Positions 42,233-51,798 are shown, counted from the first letter of the stretch. The stretch is DNA of 64,000 nucleotides from Ferrovibrio sp. MS7 (GCF_038404985.1 NZ_JBBKBA010000001.1:2136001-2200000); one strand, 5' to 3'. Translations and numbers: made by a program. Notes: generated by a model not told the origin, from the letters alone.

Positions 42233-44479
42233 CTAAGCCATCTGCGTAAGGATCGGCAGGCGGGTCAGGCGTGGCCCGCCGGCACGCTGGATGGCGTTGG
42301 CTAAAGCCGGCGCCAGCGGCGGCACGCCAGGCTCGCCGGCACCGCCGGGGGGCGCGCCGCTGGCGATGAAATGCACCGCAATCGGCGGCGTGTCGGCCAG
42401 GCGCGGCATCTGGTAGCTGTCGAAATTCTCTTCCACTACGCCGCCGTTCTTCAGGGTCACTTCGCCATGCAGCGCGGCGGCCAGCGCGAACACCACGGCG
42501 CCGGAGAATTGCGCCTCGGCGATATTCGGGTTCAGCACGCGGCCGATATCGGCGGCCACGGTGATGCGGCTGAGGCGCGGCTTACCCTTATCGAGTTCCA
42601 GTTCCACGACTTGCGCGACGATGGCGCCGAAGGAGGTGTGCAACGCCAGGCCACGGCCCTGGCCGGGCAGCAAAGGCGCATCCCAGCCAGCCTTGGCGGC
42701 GACGAGTTCAAGAACAGCCTGATGGCGCGGCGCATTGGCCAGCAGCTTCATGCGGTAGGCCAGCGGATCGATGCCGGCCTGCAACGCCGCCTGGTCGATC
42801 ATGGTTTCCTTCACAAAGGCGGTATGCGAATGGCCGACCGAGCGCCAGAAGCCCACCGGCACCGGGGTTTCCACCGGCAGCCAGTCCAATCGCAGATCGG
42901 GTATCGCATAGGCCGCTTCATGGGCGCCCTCGAAGGCGGTTTCGTCCGGCCCGAGGAAGCGTGAAGGCGGAAACACCCGGCGCATGATCGAGGGGCAGGC
43001 GATGGTCTGTTTCCAGGCGGCGATATTGCCCTGTGCATCCAGGCCGACGCGCAGGCGATGCAGGCTGGCCGGGCGGTAGAAATCGTTGCGCATATCCTCT
43101 TCGCGCGGCCACAGCACCTGGATCGGCAGGCCGGGTACCGCCTTGGCGACGCGCGCCGCCACCGCCACGAAATCGCCTTCCGCGCGGCGCCCGAAACCGC
43201 CACCAAGGAAGGTGGTATGCACCCGCACCTTGTCGGCATCAATGCCGGTGCCATCGGCGGCGGCCTTGCGTGCGAGGTCCTGGCCCTGGGTCGGCGCCCA
43301 GACATCGACAAAGCCATCGCGGCCGAGCCGTACCGTGGCATTCATCGGCTCGAGCGCAGCATGGGCCAGCAGCGGCAGGCGGTATTCGGCATCAAGTGTT
43401 GTCGCGGCGGAAGCCAGTGCCTTGTCGGCATCGCCATGGCTCACCGCCTTGTCCGGCTTGCCGGTGACGAAGCTTTGCTCATACATGCGCCATAGCGTGG
43501 CGCTATCCAGCAGGTCCTGCGCGCCCGGGCCCCATTGAGCGTTTACGGCGTCGCGCGCGCTCAGCGCCCGCCAGGTGCTGTCGGCGACCACAGCGAAGCC
43601 ATTGTCCAGCGCCACCACGGCCTTCACGCCGGGCAGCGCCAATGCCTTGGTGCCATCCAGGCTTTTCAGCTTGGCGCCCAGTTGCGGCGCGAAGCGCACC
43701 ACGGCGAAAAGCTGCCCCGGTTCGCGCACATCGATGCCGAAGCGCGCTGAGCCGTCAATCTTGGCCGGCGTATCGAGGCGCTGCTGCGGGCTGCCGAGCA
43801 GGGTCCATTGCTCAGGGTCTTTCAGCACCACATTGGCGGGCGCGGGCAGTGATGCTGCGGCTTCCGCCAGTTCGCCATAGCCGAGGCTGCGGCCTGAAGC
43901 CGGATGCAGCACACGGCCGGCCTCGGCGCGGCATTCCTGCACGGCCACGCCCCAGGCCGAGGCTGCGGCCTGAACCAGTTGCAGCCGTGCCACGGCGCCG
44001 GCGCGGCGCAAGGGCTGGAACAGCCAGCGCACCGAACTGGAGCCGCCGGTGATCTGCTGCCCGGCGACACGGCCCATGCGTTCCAGCAGCCAGTCGGCGG
44101 CGGGCCCAAGTTTCTCCGGTGTGCCGCCGGCCAGCATCGCCTTCACCAGATAGGTGTTGCGGTAGATCGCATCCGCCGGCGCATTGCGCACGTCGATGCG
44201 CTCCAGCGGCATTTCCAGTTCCTCAGCCACCAGGGTCGGCAGCATTGTATGCACGCCCTGGCCCATTTCCGACTGGCACAGCAGCACGGTGGCGCGGTCG
44301 TCGGCGCCGATATGCAGCCAGATGCCAAGCTGGAAGCTCTGCACGCTGCGCACGCGTTGCTGTCCCTGGGCTTGAGCCTCGAAGGGAAGCGGCATGCCCA
44401 CCAGCAGGCCGGTCGCCGCGATGCCTTTCAGCAGGTCGCGGCGGCTTACTGACCGAGTTTCATCGTGGAGGGAAGCCAT
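42233..44479 (-). CDS. Molybdenum hydroxylase large subunit (IorB-like, xanthine dehydrogenase family)
   Basis: A 748-residue molybdopterin-binding subunit with a twin-arginine signal (SVSRRDLLKGIAATGLLVG), so it is probably exported folded to the periplasm. It has MGQGVHTMLPTLVAEELEMP, LGGGFGRRAEGDFVAVAA and the C-terminal active-site Glu segment GGAGEPGVPPLAPALANAI. The closest type is isoquinoline 1-oxidoreductase beta subunit or related aldehyde oxidases. These normally need a small [2Fe-2S] subunit (IorA), which is absent here. Its start lies 34 bases inside the end of the TRAP dctM gene, so it belongs to that operon. The TRAP substrate may be its product or precursor. Confidence 0.88.
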   Translation of the reverse strand: MASLHDETRSVSRRDLLKGIAATGLLVGMPLPFEAQAQGQQRVRSVQSFQLGIWLHIGADDRATVLLCQSEMGQGVHTMLPTLVAEELEMPLERIDVRNAPADAIYRNTYLVKAMLAGGTPEKLGPAADWLLERMGRVAGQQITGGSSSVRWLFQPLRRAGAVARLQLVQAAASAWGVAVQECRAEAGRVLHPASGRSLGYGELAEAAASLPAPANVVLKDPEQWTLLGSPQQRLDTPAKIDGSARFGIDVREPGQLFAVVRFAPQLGAKLKSLDGTKALALPGVKAVVALDNGFAVVADSTWRALSARDAVNAQWGPGAQDLLDSATLWRMYEQSFVTGKPDKAVSHGDADKALASAATTLDAEYRLPLLAHAALEPMNATVRLGRDGFVDVWAPTQGQDLARKAAADGTGIDADKVRVHTTFLGGGFGRRAEGDFVAVAARVAKAVPGLPIQVLWPREEDMRNDFYRPASLHRLRVGLDAQGNIAAWKQTIACPSIMRRVFPPSRFLGPDETAFEGAHEAAYAIPDLRLDWLPVETPVPVGFWRSVGHSHTAFVKETMIDQAALQAGIDPLAYRMKLLANAPRHQAVLELVAAKAGWDAPLLPGQGRGLALHTSFGAIVAQVVELELDKGKPRLSRITVAADIGRVLNPNIAEAQFSGAVVFALAAALHGEVTLKNGGVVEENFDSYQMPRLADTPPIAVHFIASGAPPGGAGEPGVPPLAPALANAIQRAGGPRLTRLPILTQMA

Positions 44480-45753
44480 AGCGCCACTTCCGGAAACAGC
44501 ATGATCAGGGCAATACCCAACCCGAGCATCAGCATATAGGGGATGGCGGCCTTGTCCACCTCGACCAGCGGCGCGCCGGTGATGGAACGGATGACAATCA
44601 GGTTCATGCCAACCGGCGGCGAGATCAGCGCCAGTTCCAGGTTGATGGTGAGCAGCACGCCATACCACACCTTGTCGATGCCGAGCGCCGCCATCACCGG
44701 CAGGATCACCGGCGTGGTGATCAGGATGATCGAGAAGCTTTCCAGGATCAGGCCCAGGATGAAGATAACCACCATCAGAATGGCGAGGAACTGGTACTTG
44801 GTCAGGTTATTCTCGACCACTATGGCAACGAGTTGATCCGGGATATGCAGCTTGGTCAGCATATGGCCGAACAGGCCGGCGGAGACGATGATCAGGAACA
44901 GCACCGCCGAGGTGCGCGCCGCTTCCTGGCCGCCCTGCCAGAGATCCTTGAGGCCGAATTTGCGGTAGATGAAGGTGGCGATGAACAAGGCCCAGAGCGC
45001 GCCGGTGGCGGCGGCCTCGGTGGCGGTGAAGATGCCGAGATACATGCCGCCGAGCACGAAGGGCGGCAGCGTGAAGGCCCAGAAGGAACGTTTCAGCGCG
45101 GCGCCCATCTCGGCCGGCGAGGCGCGGGCCGGGCGGATATAGCCGCCGGCATTGATGCGCTTCTGCTCCATGCGGCCTTCGGTGAACCAGCAATAGGCGG
45201 CGAAGATCACCGCCATCAGGATGCCGGGGAACACGCCGGCCATGAACAGCGCGCCGACCGAGGTATCGGAGGCGACGCCGTAAAGCACCATCGGCGCGGA
45301 AGGCGGAATCAGGATGCCAAGGGTGCCGCCGCCGGCCACCACGCCATAGGCGCCGCGCGGCGTGTAGCCGTATTTCAGCATCTGCGGAATGGCGACGGCG
45401 CCGATGGTCAGCGCGGTGGCCACCGAGGAGCCGGAAATCGCGGCAAAGACCGCGCAGGCGAAAACGGTGGCGATGCCGAGGCCGCCGGGGATATGGCGCA
45501 TGAAGGTGTAGGCGGCGCCGTAGAGGTCATCCACCACTTTGCCGCGCACCATGAAATGCGACATCAGCATGAATAGCGGGATCGCCACCAGCAGGTAGCC
45601 ATCCAGTTGCCCGATGATGAATTCGCCCAGCGTCGGGATGCTGCCCTCGACGTAGAACAGCACGGCGGCAGAGAACAGGAACATGCCGGCGAACATCGGC
45701 AGGCCGGTATAGAGCAGGGCGATCAGCAGCGTGAGGATGATGATGAAGGACAT
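44446..45753 (-). CDS. dctM: TRAP transporter large permease subunit
   Basis: A 435-residue, twelve-segment inner-membrane protein of the DctM family: GSSVATALTIGAVAIPQMLK, YGVVAGGGTLGILIPPSAPM, and SPPVGMNLIVIRSITGAPLV near the end. It forms the ion-coupled translocation unit with DctQ. It follows dctQ by nine bases and overlaps the molybdenum hydroxylase gene by 34 bases. Confidence 0.93.
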   Translation of the reverse strand: MSFIIILTLLIALLYTGLPMFAGMFLFSAAVLFYVEGSIPTLGEFIIGQLDGYLLVAIPLFMLMSHFMVRGKVVDDLYGAAYTFMRHIPGGLGIATVFACAVFAAISGSSVATALTIGAVAIPQMLKYGYTPRGAYGVVAGGGTLGILIPPSAPMVLYGVASDTSVGALFMAGVFPGILMAVIFAAYCWFTEGRMEQKRINAGGYIRPARASPAEMGAALKRSFWAFTLPPFVLGGMYLGIFTATEAAATGALWALFIATFIYRKFGLKDLWQGGQEAARTSAVLFLIIVSAGLFGHMLTKLHIPDQLVAIVVENNLTKYQFLAILMVVIFILGLILESFSIILITTPVILPVMAALGIDKVWYGVLLTINLELALISPPVGMNLIVIRSITGAPLVEVDKAAIPYMLMLGLGIALIMLFPEVALWLPSTMKLGQ

Positions 45754-45762
45754 GGCGCTGCG

Positions 45763-46296
45763 TTACTCGTGGCTGCGGGTGCCGTGGATCGGATCATCGG
45801 CGACCGGCGGCTGCCATTTCGGGCTCAGGGCTTCGGCCAACTGCACCAGGGCGACCAACAGCAGCAAAGTGCCGCCGATGGGCAGGAAAATATGAATCCA
45901 CCACATCGGCACCCAGGCCAGCGTGTTGGCCTTCACGCCGATCATCTGCGAGAAGCTGACGGTATCGATGCCGGCCCACAGCATCAGGCCGCCGACCACC
46001 GCCACGGATGCGGCGGAAAACACCGCCAGCAGACGCTGGCCGGTGCGGTTGAACTTCGTCACCAGGGCATCGACGCCGATATTGGCGTTCAGCCGTTGCG
46101 CTTCCGGCATCGCCAGCAGCACCATGATGATCACCAGCCAGGTGGCGCTTTCATCGATCCAGCTTTGCGCCGCATGGAAGAAATAGCGCGCTACCACGCC
46201 GGCACCCACCAGCGCAAGGCAGACCAAAGCCGCGAGCCCCGCCACTTGCGCGGCGAGGCCCGACAGCAACGCGATGAAGCGTGTGATCAAAGCCAT
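45763..46296 (-). CDS. dctQ: TRAP transporter small permease subunit
   Basis: A 177-residue, four-segment membrane protein with the DctQ pattern (ARYFFHAAQSWIDESATWLV, LLAMPEAQRLNANIGVDAL). It starts one base after the dctP stop and precedes dctM, giving the common P-Q-M order. Confidence 0.9.
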   Translation of the reverse strand: MALITRFIALLSGLAAQVAGLAALVCLALVGAGVVARYFFHAAQSWIDESATWLVIIMVLLAMPEAQRLNANIGVDALVTKFNRTGQRLLAVFSAASVAVVGGLMLWAGIDTVSFSQMIGVKANTLAWVPMWWIHIFLPIGGTLLLLVALVQLAEALSPKWQPPVADDPIHGTRSHE

Positions 46297-46297
46297 C

Positions 46298-47296
46298 TCA
46301 GAGCTTGTTGAGCGCGTCGATCAGCTTCGGGCCGTTTTCTGGCACCGCCTTCACGAAGGCATCGATCACCGGCTTCTGCAGCGCCGCCTTCCAGGTGGCG
46401 GCCTCGGCCGGGGTCTGCATGTGGATGGTCATGCCCTTCTGCGGCAGTTCCTTGATCGCCGCTTCGGCGGTTGCCTCGGTCAGGCCGATCATGTCGGCTT
46501 CGGCCTTCTTGGCGGCGGCCGCCAGCGCGTCCTTCTCGCCGGTGGTGAGGCGGTTATACCAGGCCGGATTGGCGAACATGTGGAAGTAGACCGAGAAATA
46601 CGGCGCCACGGTGCCGAACTTCTGCACTTCGTAGAAGCGGCGGCTGACGGCGGCCGACACGTCGGTGAGGCCGGCATCGAGCACGCCGGATTGCAGCGCC
46701 TGATAGACTTCCGGTGCCGGCGTCGGGGTCGGCGAGGCGCCTATGGCGGCCAGACCGGTATCGGAAAGCGCCGAGAGGCCGCGGATCTTCAGGCCCTTGA
46801 GGTCTTCAAGCTGCACCAGCGGCTTCTTCGCCGAGGTGAAGATCGATTGTCGCGTGGTGTAGAACCAGGTGATGTTGCGCACGCCCTTGGCCAGCAAGGC
46901 CTGCTCCAGGATCAGCGCCGCCGGCGAGCCCGGAAACTTCTTGATCCTCTCCAGGTCGGTCAGCAGGTAGGGGATGGTCAGCACGTTCATCTCAGGGACG
47001 GTGTTGCCCCAGGTGAAGTTGGTCAGCACGCCGGCCTCGAAGGCGCCGCGCGCCACGCTGGCATGGGTCTCGCTCTGCTTGGCGAGCTGCTCGGCGGGGA
47101 AGATTTCCACCCGCATGGTGCCCTTGGTGCGGGCTTCGAGATCGGCCTTGAAAGCTTCCACGGCCTTGTGCACGTGGTGCGCGGTCGGCACCGGATGGCT
47201 GATGCGCATCACGGTCTGGGCCTGGGCGGCGCCGGCCATCAACGAGCCGGCGGCGAGGGCGGCAATAGCGGTAACACTGAGCGCGACGAGACGCAT
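46298..47296 (-). CDS. dctP: TRAP transporter substrate-binding protein (DctP family)
   Basis: A 332-residue periplasmic protein with a signal peptide ending AGAAQAQ. DctP features include MRISHPVPTAHHVHKAVEAF, VEIFPAEQLAKQSETHASVA, LKGLKIRGLSALSDTGLAAI and PAPEVYQALQSGVLDAGLTD. The ligand is unknown; most DctP proteins bind a carboxylate. It is the first gene of the dctPQM-molybdenum hydroxylase operon. Confidence 0.92.
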   Translation of the reverse strand: MRLVALSVTAIAALAAGSLMAGAAQAQTVMRISHPVPTAHHVHKAVEAFKADLEARTKGTMRVEIFPAEQLAKQSETHASVARGAFEAGVLTNFTWGNTVPEMNVLTIPYLLTDLERIKKFPGSPAALILEQALLAKGVRNITWFYTTRQSIFTSAKKPLVQLEDLKGLKIRGLSALSDTGLAAIGASPTPTPAPEVYQALQSGVLDAGLTDVSAAVSRRFYEVQKFGTVAPYFSVYFHMFANPAWYNRLTTGEKDALAAAAKKAEADMIGLTEATAEAAIKELPQKGMTIHMQTPAEAATWKAALQKPVIDAFVKAVPENGPKLIDALNKL

Positions 47297-47432
47297 GGTT
47301 GTTGTTCCTCCCGAAAATTCGATCCGGTGTATTTATCAGAACCCTAAGTTTAAGGTAACTGCCCGGTTGGGGCGAACAAATTTATCTCCCGCGTGGCTTG
47401 AGCGTGGCTCCGTCCGGGCGTAACGATCCGGC

Positions 47433-48347
47433 ATGGAAACGCCCGCCGAGACCCCGAACCCGGCCACACCCCCACTTGCGCATAAGCCCCAGAACTGGGC
47501 CCTGGCGGCCTTGATCATCGGCGCGCTGGCCATCGCCTTCTCACCGATCTTCGTGCGGCTGTCCGAGGTCGGCCCCACCGCCACCGGCTTCTACCGCACT
47601 GCACTCGCGATCCCGCCGCTATGGCTGTGGTGGATGGTGCGCGCGCCGGCACCAGAGCGCGCCACCCTGCCGCCGCTCAGCCTGATCCTGCTGCCCGGCC
47701 TGCTGTTCGCCGGCGACCTGTTCTTCTGGCATCTGGCGATCAAATACACGTCGGTCGCGAATGCCACCTTGCTCAGCAACTTCGCCCCCGTCATCGTCAC
47801 GCTCGGCGCCTGGCTGATACTGCGCGAGCGCATCAACAGGCTGTTCATGTTGGCGATGGCGGTGTCGATCTGCGGCGCCCTGATGCTGGTCGGTTCCAGC
47901 TTCCAGCTTGGCGGCACCAATGTGTTCGGCGACATGCTGGCCTTCGCCACCGCCGGCTTCTATGGCCTCTACATGATTGCCGTGGCCAAGCTGCGCGGCC
48001 GCCATGGCACGCAGTCGCTGATGCTGTGGTCCAGCCTGGTGACGGCGCTGGCCTTGCTGCCGGCGACCTTGCTGATGGGCGAGGGGCTGCTGCCGGCGAC
48101 GGGGCAGGGCTGGCTGACGCTGTTCGGCCTCGCCTGGGTCAGCCATGCGCTGGGCCAGGGATTGATCGCCTATGCGCTTGGCCACCTACCGGCGTCATTT
48201 TCCTCGCTGGTGGTGCTGCTGCAGCCGGTGGCGGCCGCCTTCTTCGGCTGGCTGTGGCTCGGCGAAAGCCTGAGCGGCCTGCAGATCGGCGGCGGCCTGG
48301 TGGTGCTGTTCGGCATCTACCTGGCACGCCGCGCGCAGCTCAAGTGA
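47433..48347 (+). CDS. EamA/DMT-family transporter
   Basis: A 304-residue inner-membrane protein with ten hydrophobic segments in two EamA repeats (ATLLSNFAPVIVTLGAWLIL and FSSLVVLLQPVAAAFFGWLW with LGESL). It is probably a metabolite exporter or carrier of unknown substrate. It is divergent from the TRAP operon, 136 bases away. REP-like elements follow its stop. Confidence 0.88.
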   Translation: METPAETPNPATPPLAHKPQNWALAALIIGALAIAFSPIFVRLSEVGPTATGFYRTALAIPPLWLWWMVRAPAPERATLPPLSLILLPGLLFAGDLFFWHLAIKYTSVANATLLSNFAPVIVTLGAWLILRERINRLFMLAMAVSICGALMLVGSSFQLGGTNVFGDMLAFATAGFYGLYMIAVAKLRGRHGTQSLMLWSSLVTALALLPATLLMGEGLLPATGQGWLTLFGLAWVSHALGQGLIAYALGHLPASFSSLVVLLQPVAAAFFGWLWLGESLSGLQIGGGLVVLFGIYLARRAQLK

Positions 48348-48370
48348 AGACCGCGCCGTCCACTCACTAC

Positions 48371-48663
48371 CGTCATGCCGGCGAAAGCCGGCATCCCATT
48401 TTTTACCATTGAAATGGGACTCTCGCTTCCGCGAGAGTGACAAACAATAAGTATCGTCATGCGCGGACTTGATCCGCGCATCTCTCTCCGTACGGCATGA
48501 GATCCTTGGGTCGAGCCCGAGGATGACGAGCTAAAAAAGCATTGTCATGCCGGCGAAAGCCGGCATCGCATTTTTGCCGTCGAAATGGGACCCTCTGTAA
48601 GCGCGCGAACGCCAGAGGCGTTCGTGGGCGCACAGGCCCGAAGGGCTGGCGCGAGGGTGACAA
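48371..48663. repeat. Array of three REP-like palindromic elements
   Basis: This gap of 322 bases between convergent genes holds three elements. Element A (48371-48437): ATGCCGGC-GAAA-GCCGGCAT (48375-48394), then TCCCATTT/AAATGGGA, then CTCTCGC/GCGAGAG. Element B (48456-48530): ATGCGCGGA/TCCGCGCAT (48459-48481) plus a TCCTTGGG/CCCGAGGA stem. Element C (48544-48663): the same first stem as A (48547-48566) with an extra hairpin CGAACGCC/GGCGTTCG (48606-48624) inserted in its last part. A and C share orientation and ends. They may serve as terminators for both genes. Confidence 0.85.
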
Positions 48664-48669
48664 AGAACT

Positions 48670-50640
48670 TCAGCCGTTCAGCTTGCGGGCGTAATCCGCA
48701 TACCATTTCAGGCTGTGCGGATTGCTCATGGCGCCGGGATTGGCGACCTTCTCCATCGGCTGGCCGAGCAGGATTTTCTTCACCGGCACTTCCAGCTTCT
48801 TGCCGGAAAGCGTGCGCGGCACATCCGCCACCTGCACCATGTCGTTGGGGATGAACCGCGCCGACACCGCCTGGCGGATAGCGCCATTGATCTTCTGCTT
48901 CAGCGCGTCGTCCAGCACCAGGCCCTCGCGCAGCACCACGAAGAGCGGCATGAAGCTTTCGCGGCCCAGGTATTCCAGGTCGATCACCAGGCTATCCAGC
49001 ACTTCCGGCAATTCCTCGACGGCGCGATAGATTTCCGCCGTGCCGAGGCGCAGGCCATGGCGGTTGATGGTGGCATCCGAACGGCCGTAGATGATCGAGC
49101 CACCGCGTGGCGTGATGCGGATCCAGTCGCCATGGCGCCAGATGCCGGGATAGACATCGAAATAGCTGCCCTTGTAGCGCGCACCATCGGGATCGTTCCA
49201 GAGATAGAGCGGCATCGAAGGCAGCGGCTTGACGCAGACCAGTTCGCCCACCTGGTCGATCACCGGATTGCCGCCTTCATCGAAGGCCTGAATGTCGGCG
49301 CCGAGGCAACGCACCTGCATCTCGCCGGCATGGACCGGCAGCATGACGCAGCCGCCGACAAAGGCGCCGGCGAAATCGGTGCCACCGGAAATCGAGGTCA
49401 GCCATACGTCGTCGCCCAGTTCGCGATAGATCCAGGCATAGGCATCTTCCGAAAGCGGCGAGCCGGTGGAACCGACCGAGCGCAGGGCGGCAAGATCGGC
49501 GATCTGGCGCGGCTTGATCTCGGCTTTCAGGCAGGAAGCGAAAAACGCCGCGCCGGCACCGAAGAAGGTCGCCTTGGCCTCGCCGATGAAGCGCCACAGC
49601 CGGCCCCAATCCGGCCAGGCCGGGCTGCCGTCGTAGATCGCGATGGTGGCGCCGGTACACAGGCCGGCGACCTGCGCGTTCCACATGATCCAGCCGGTGC
49701 TGGAATACCAGTGGAACACATCATCGGGGCCGAGGTCGTTATGCAACTGCATCATCTTCATCAATTCGAGAATGATGCCGCCATGGCCATGCACGATGGG
49801 CTTGGGCAGACCCGTCGTGCCGGAGGAATACACCACCCAGATCGGATGGTCGTAAGGCACCGGCAGCACTTCAAGTTCCGCGGGCTGGAAGGCGATATCG
49901 GCCCAGCGTGCCACTGCGATGCGTTCCGGCAGGCTCACCGCCTCGGCCTGGCTCGGCAGCAGGATCACGTCGCGCAAGCTCGGCAAGGCGGCGACGATCT
50001 CGCCCACCATGTCGCGCCGGTCGATCGGCTTGCCATTGTAATGCACGCCTTCCACGGCGAACAAAGCCACCGGCTCGATCTGCTTGAAGCGGTCGAGCAC
50101 CGCCTGCAGGCCCATATCGGGGGCGCAGACCGACCACACGGCGCCGGTGGAGACGGTAGCGAGGAAGGCGATCAGGGTTTCCGGCGTGTTCGGCGCATAG
50201 GCCACCACGCGGTCGCCCGGCTTGATGCCGCGCTGGCGCAGATGGGCGGCAACGGCAGCGACGCGGTCGCGCAGTTCATGCCAGCCCATCGCCTTGAGCG
50301 GCTCGGTCTCGGAGGCATAGAGGATCGCCGGGCGGCTGTCGGTGACATGGCGCATCACCTGATCGACATAATTCACCTCGGCGCCGGTGAACCACTTGGC
50401 GCCGGGCATCGACGCATCGGCCAGCACCTTGGTGTAGGGCTTGTGCGTCTTGATATCGTAGAAATGCCAAAGGCTGTCCCAGAACGGCTCGGTCTCGGTC
50501 ACCGACCAGCGATAGAGCGAGTCATAGTCCTTGAAATCGAGGCCGCGCTTTTCCTTCAGCCAGGTCATGTAGCGGTAGAGCTGGCTGCGGCGGATGCGGT
50601 CGGGCGTCGGGGTCCAGAGCGGCTTTTCGCTCACGGTCAT
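48670..50640 (-). CDS. acsA: Acetoacetate-CoA ligase
   Basis: A 656-residue ANL-superfamily enzyme that activates acetoacetate with ATP and CoA. It has the family start region (WTPTPDRIRRSQLYRYMTWL), WFTGAEVNYVDQVMRH, the AMP-binding motif VYSSGTTGLPKPIVHGHGG, YSSTGWIMWN and the GRSDATINRHGLRLGTAEIY hinge. Length and these segments fit acetoacetyl-CoA synthetase rather than acetyl-CoA synthetase. GGAGGA stands upstream of the ATG at 50640. It is divergent from an FAH-family gene whose products can include acetoacetate-like acids. Confidence 0.92.
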   Translation of the reverse strand: MTVSEKPLWTPTPDRIRRSQLYRYMTWLKEKRGLDFKDYDSLYRWSVTETEPFWDSLWHFYDIKTHKPYTKVLADASMPGAKWFTGAEVNYVDQVMRHVTDSRPAILYASETEPLKAMGWHELRDRVAAVAAHLRQRGIKPGDRVVAYAPNTPETLIAFLATVSTGAVWSVCAPDMGLQAVLDRFKQIEPVALFAVEGVHYNGKPIDRRDMVGEIVAALPSLRDVILLPSQAEAVSLPERIAVARWADIAFQPAELEVLPVPYDHPIWVVYSSGTTGLPKPIVHGHGGIILELMKMMQLHNDLGPDDVFHWYSSTGWIMWNAQVAGLCTGATIAIYDGSPAWPDWGRLWRFIGEAKATFFGAGAAFFASCLKAEIKPRQIADLAALRSVGSTGSPLSEDAYAWIYRELGDDVWLTSISGGTDFAGAFVGGCVMLPVHAGEMQVRCLGADIQAFDEGGNPVIDQVGELVCVKPLPSMPLYLWNDPDGARYKGSYFDVYPGIWRHGDWIRITPRGGSIIYGRSDATINRHGLRLGTAEIYRAVEELPEVLDSLVIDLEYLGRESFMPLFVVLREGLVLDDALKQKINGAIRQAVSARFIPNDMVQVADVPRTLSGKKLEVPVKKILLGQPMEKVANPGAMSNPHSLKWYADYARKLNG

Positions 50641-50773
50641 TGCGATTCCTCCGGGGAAGCTTTCGGCCCTTTTACCCCGGCCGGCGCCGGGGCAGCAACT
50701 GGGCTTGGCGCCCAGGGAGTAGTAAACTGCAGCAAGAGCCTCTGGCGTGGCGATCACAGGGAACGGGCAATCG

Positions 50774-51709
50774 ATGAAGCTTTGCACTTACAGCCATCCC
50801 GGCACCGGCAGGATGCGGCCCGGCGCCTTGACCTCGGACGGCGCCATGATCGTCGATCTTTCGGCGCGGTTCCCCGACGTATTGTCGCTGATCAAGGCCG
50901 GCGATGAAGGCTTGGCAGCGGCCCGCAGCCATCTCGATGACGGCGAAATCCGCGTGCCGGCGCTGGATGCCACCCTGCATGCGCCGCTGCCGGTGCCGGA
51001 GCAGATCCGCGACTGCATGCTGTTCGAGAAGCATGTGCGCCAGGCGATGCAGCGCATCGCGGTGATGCGCAAGCCACTACTCGGGCCCTGGCTGGTCAAG
51101 GCTGGCTTTGTGAAAGTGCCGGCAAGCTGGTACGCGATGCCGGTCTACTACAAGGCCAACCGCTTTTCCGTGATCGGCACCGGCGAGGATGTGCTCTGGC
51201 CGCGCTACAGCCAGGTGATGGATTTCGAACTCGAAATGGGCTTCGTGCTCGGCAAGGGCGGCAAGAATATAAAAGCCAAGGATGCCCGTCGGCATATCTT
51301 CGGCTACACCATCTTCAACGATTTCTCCGCCCGCGATGCACAAAGCACCGAGATGCAGTCGATGCTCGGTCCCTGCAAGGGCAAGGATTTCGATACCGGC
51401 AACGCGATGGGGCCGTATCTGGTCACCGCCGACGAGATCGACGACCCCTACGCGCTACGCATGCAGGCCCGCGTCAACGGCAAGACCTGGTGCGACAGCA
51501 ATTCCTCCACCATCCACCATACCTTCGAGGCGTTGCTCGAACGCATCTCGGCTGACGAGACGCTGCATCCGGGCGAGTTCTTCGGCTCAGGCACGGTCGG
51601 CGACGGAAGCGGCCTGGAACATGGCCGCTTCCTCAAACATGGCGATGTGGTGGAGCTTGAGGTCGAGAAGATCGGCGTGCTGCGCAACCGCGTACTGCGC
51701 CAGGGGTGA
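50774..51709 (+). CDS. Fumarylacetoacetate hydrolase family protein
   Basis: A 311-residue FAH-fold enzyme with the metal-binding Glu pair in MDFELEMGFVLGKGG and the motifs YTIFNDFSARDAQ and GSGTVGDGSGLEHG. FAH-family members cleave or hydrate 2-keto acids (acylpyruvases, hydratases, fumarylacetoacetase). The exact substrate cannot be read. The divergent acetoacetate-CoA ligase 133 bases away suggests a pathway that yields acetoacetate. The ATG at 50774 starts the conserved MKLCTYSHPG. Confidence 0.87.
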   Translation: MKLCTYSHPGTGRMRPGALTSDGAMIVDLSARFPDVLSLIKAGDEGLAAARSHLDDGEIRVPALDATLHAPLPVPEQIRDCMLFEKHVRQAMQRIAVMRKPLLGPWLVKAGFVKVPASWYAMPVYYKANRFSVIGTGEDVLWPRYSQVMDFELEMGFVLGKGGKNIKAKDARRHIFGYTIFNDFSARDAQSTEMQSMLGPCKGKDFDTGNAMGPYLVTADEIDDPYALRMQARVNGKTWCDSNSSTIHHTFEALLERISADETLHPGEFFGSGTVGDGSGLEHGRFLKHGDVVELEVEKIGVLRNRVLRQG

Positions 51710-51733
51710 TGGCCTTTGTGATTACCAGTCGTC

Positions 51734-51798
51734 ATGCCCGGCCTTGAGCCGGGCATCTTACGCAATTCGGGAAAAGACCGCCGGGTCAAGCCCGGCGG
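51734..51798. repeat. Pair of REP-like palindromes
   Basis: ATGCCCGGC-CTTGA-GCCGGGCAT (51734-51756) and CCGCCGGG-TCAAG-CCCGGCGG (51778-51798) sit between the convergent FAH and pirin genes. The first resembles element B of the array at 48371. Confidence 0.85.

Noticed and set aside
48371-48663. CRISPR array
   Set aside because: The repeats are palindromic REP-type units of unequal length, only three in number, with no constant spacer size and no cas genes.
48715-50907. 730-codon frame antisense to acsA
   Set aside because: Shadow of a confident gene; low-complexity His/Arg/Gln composition.
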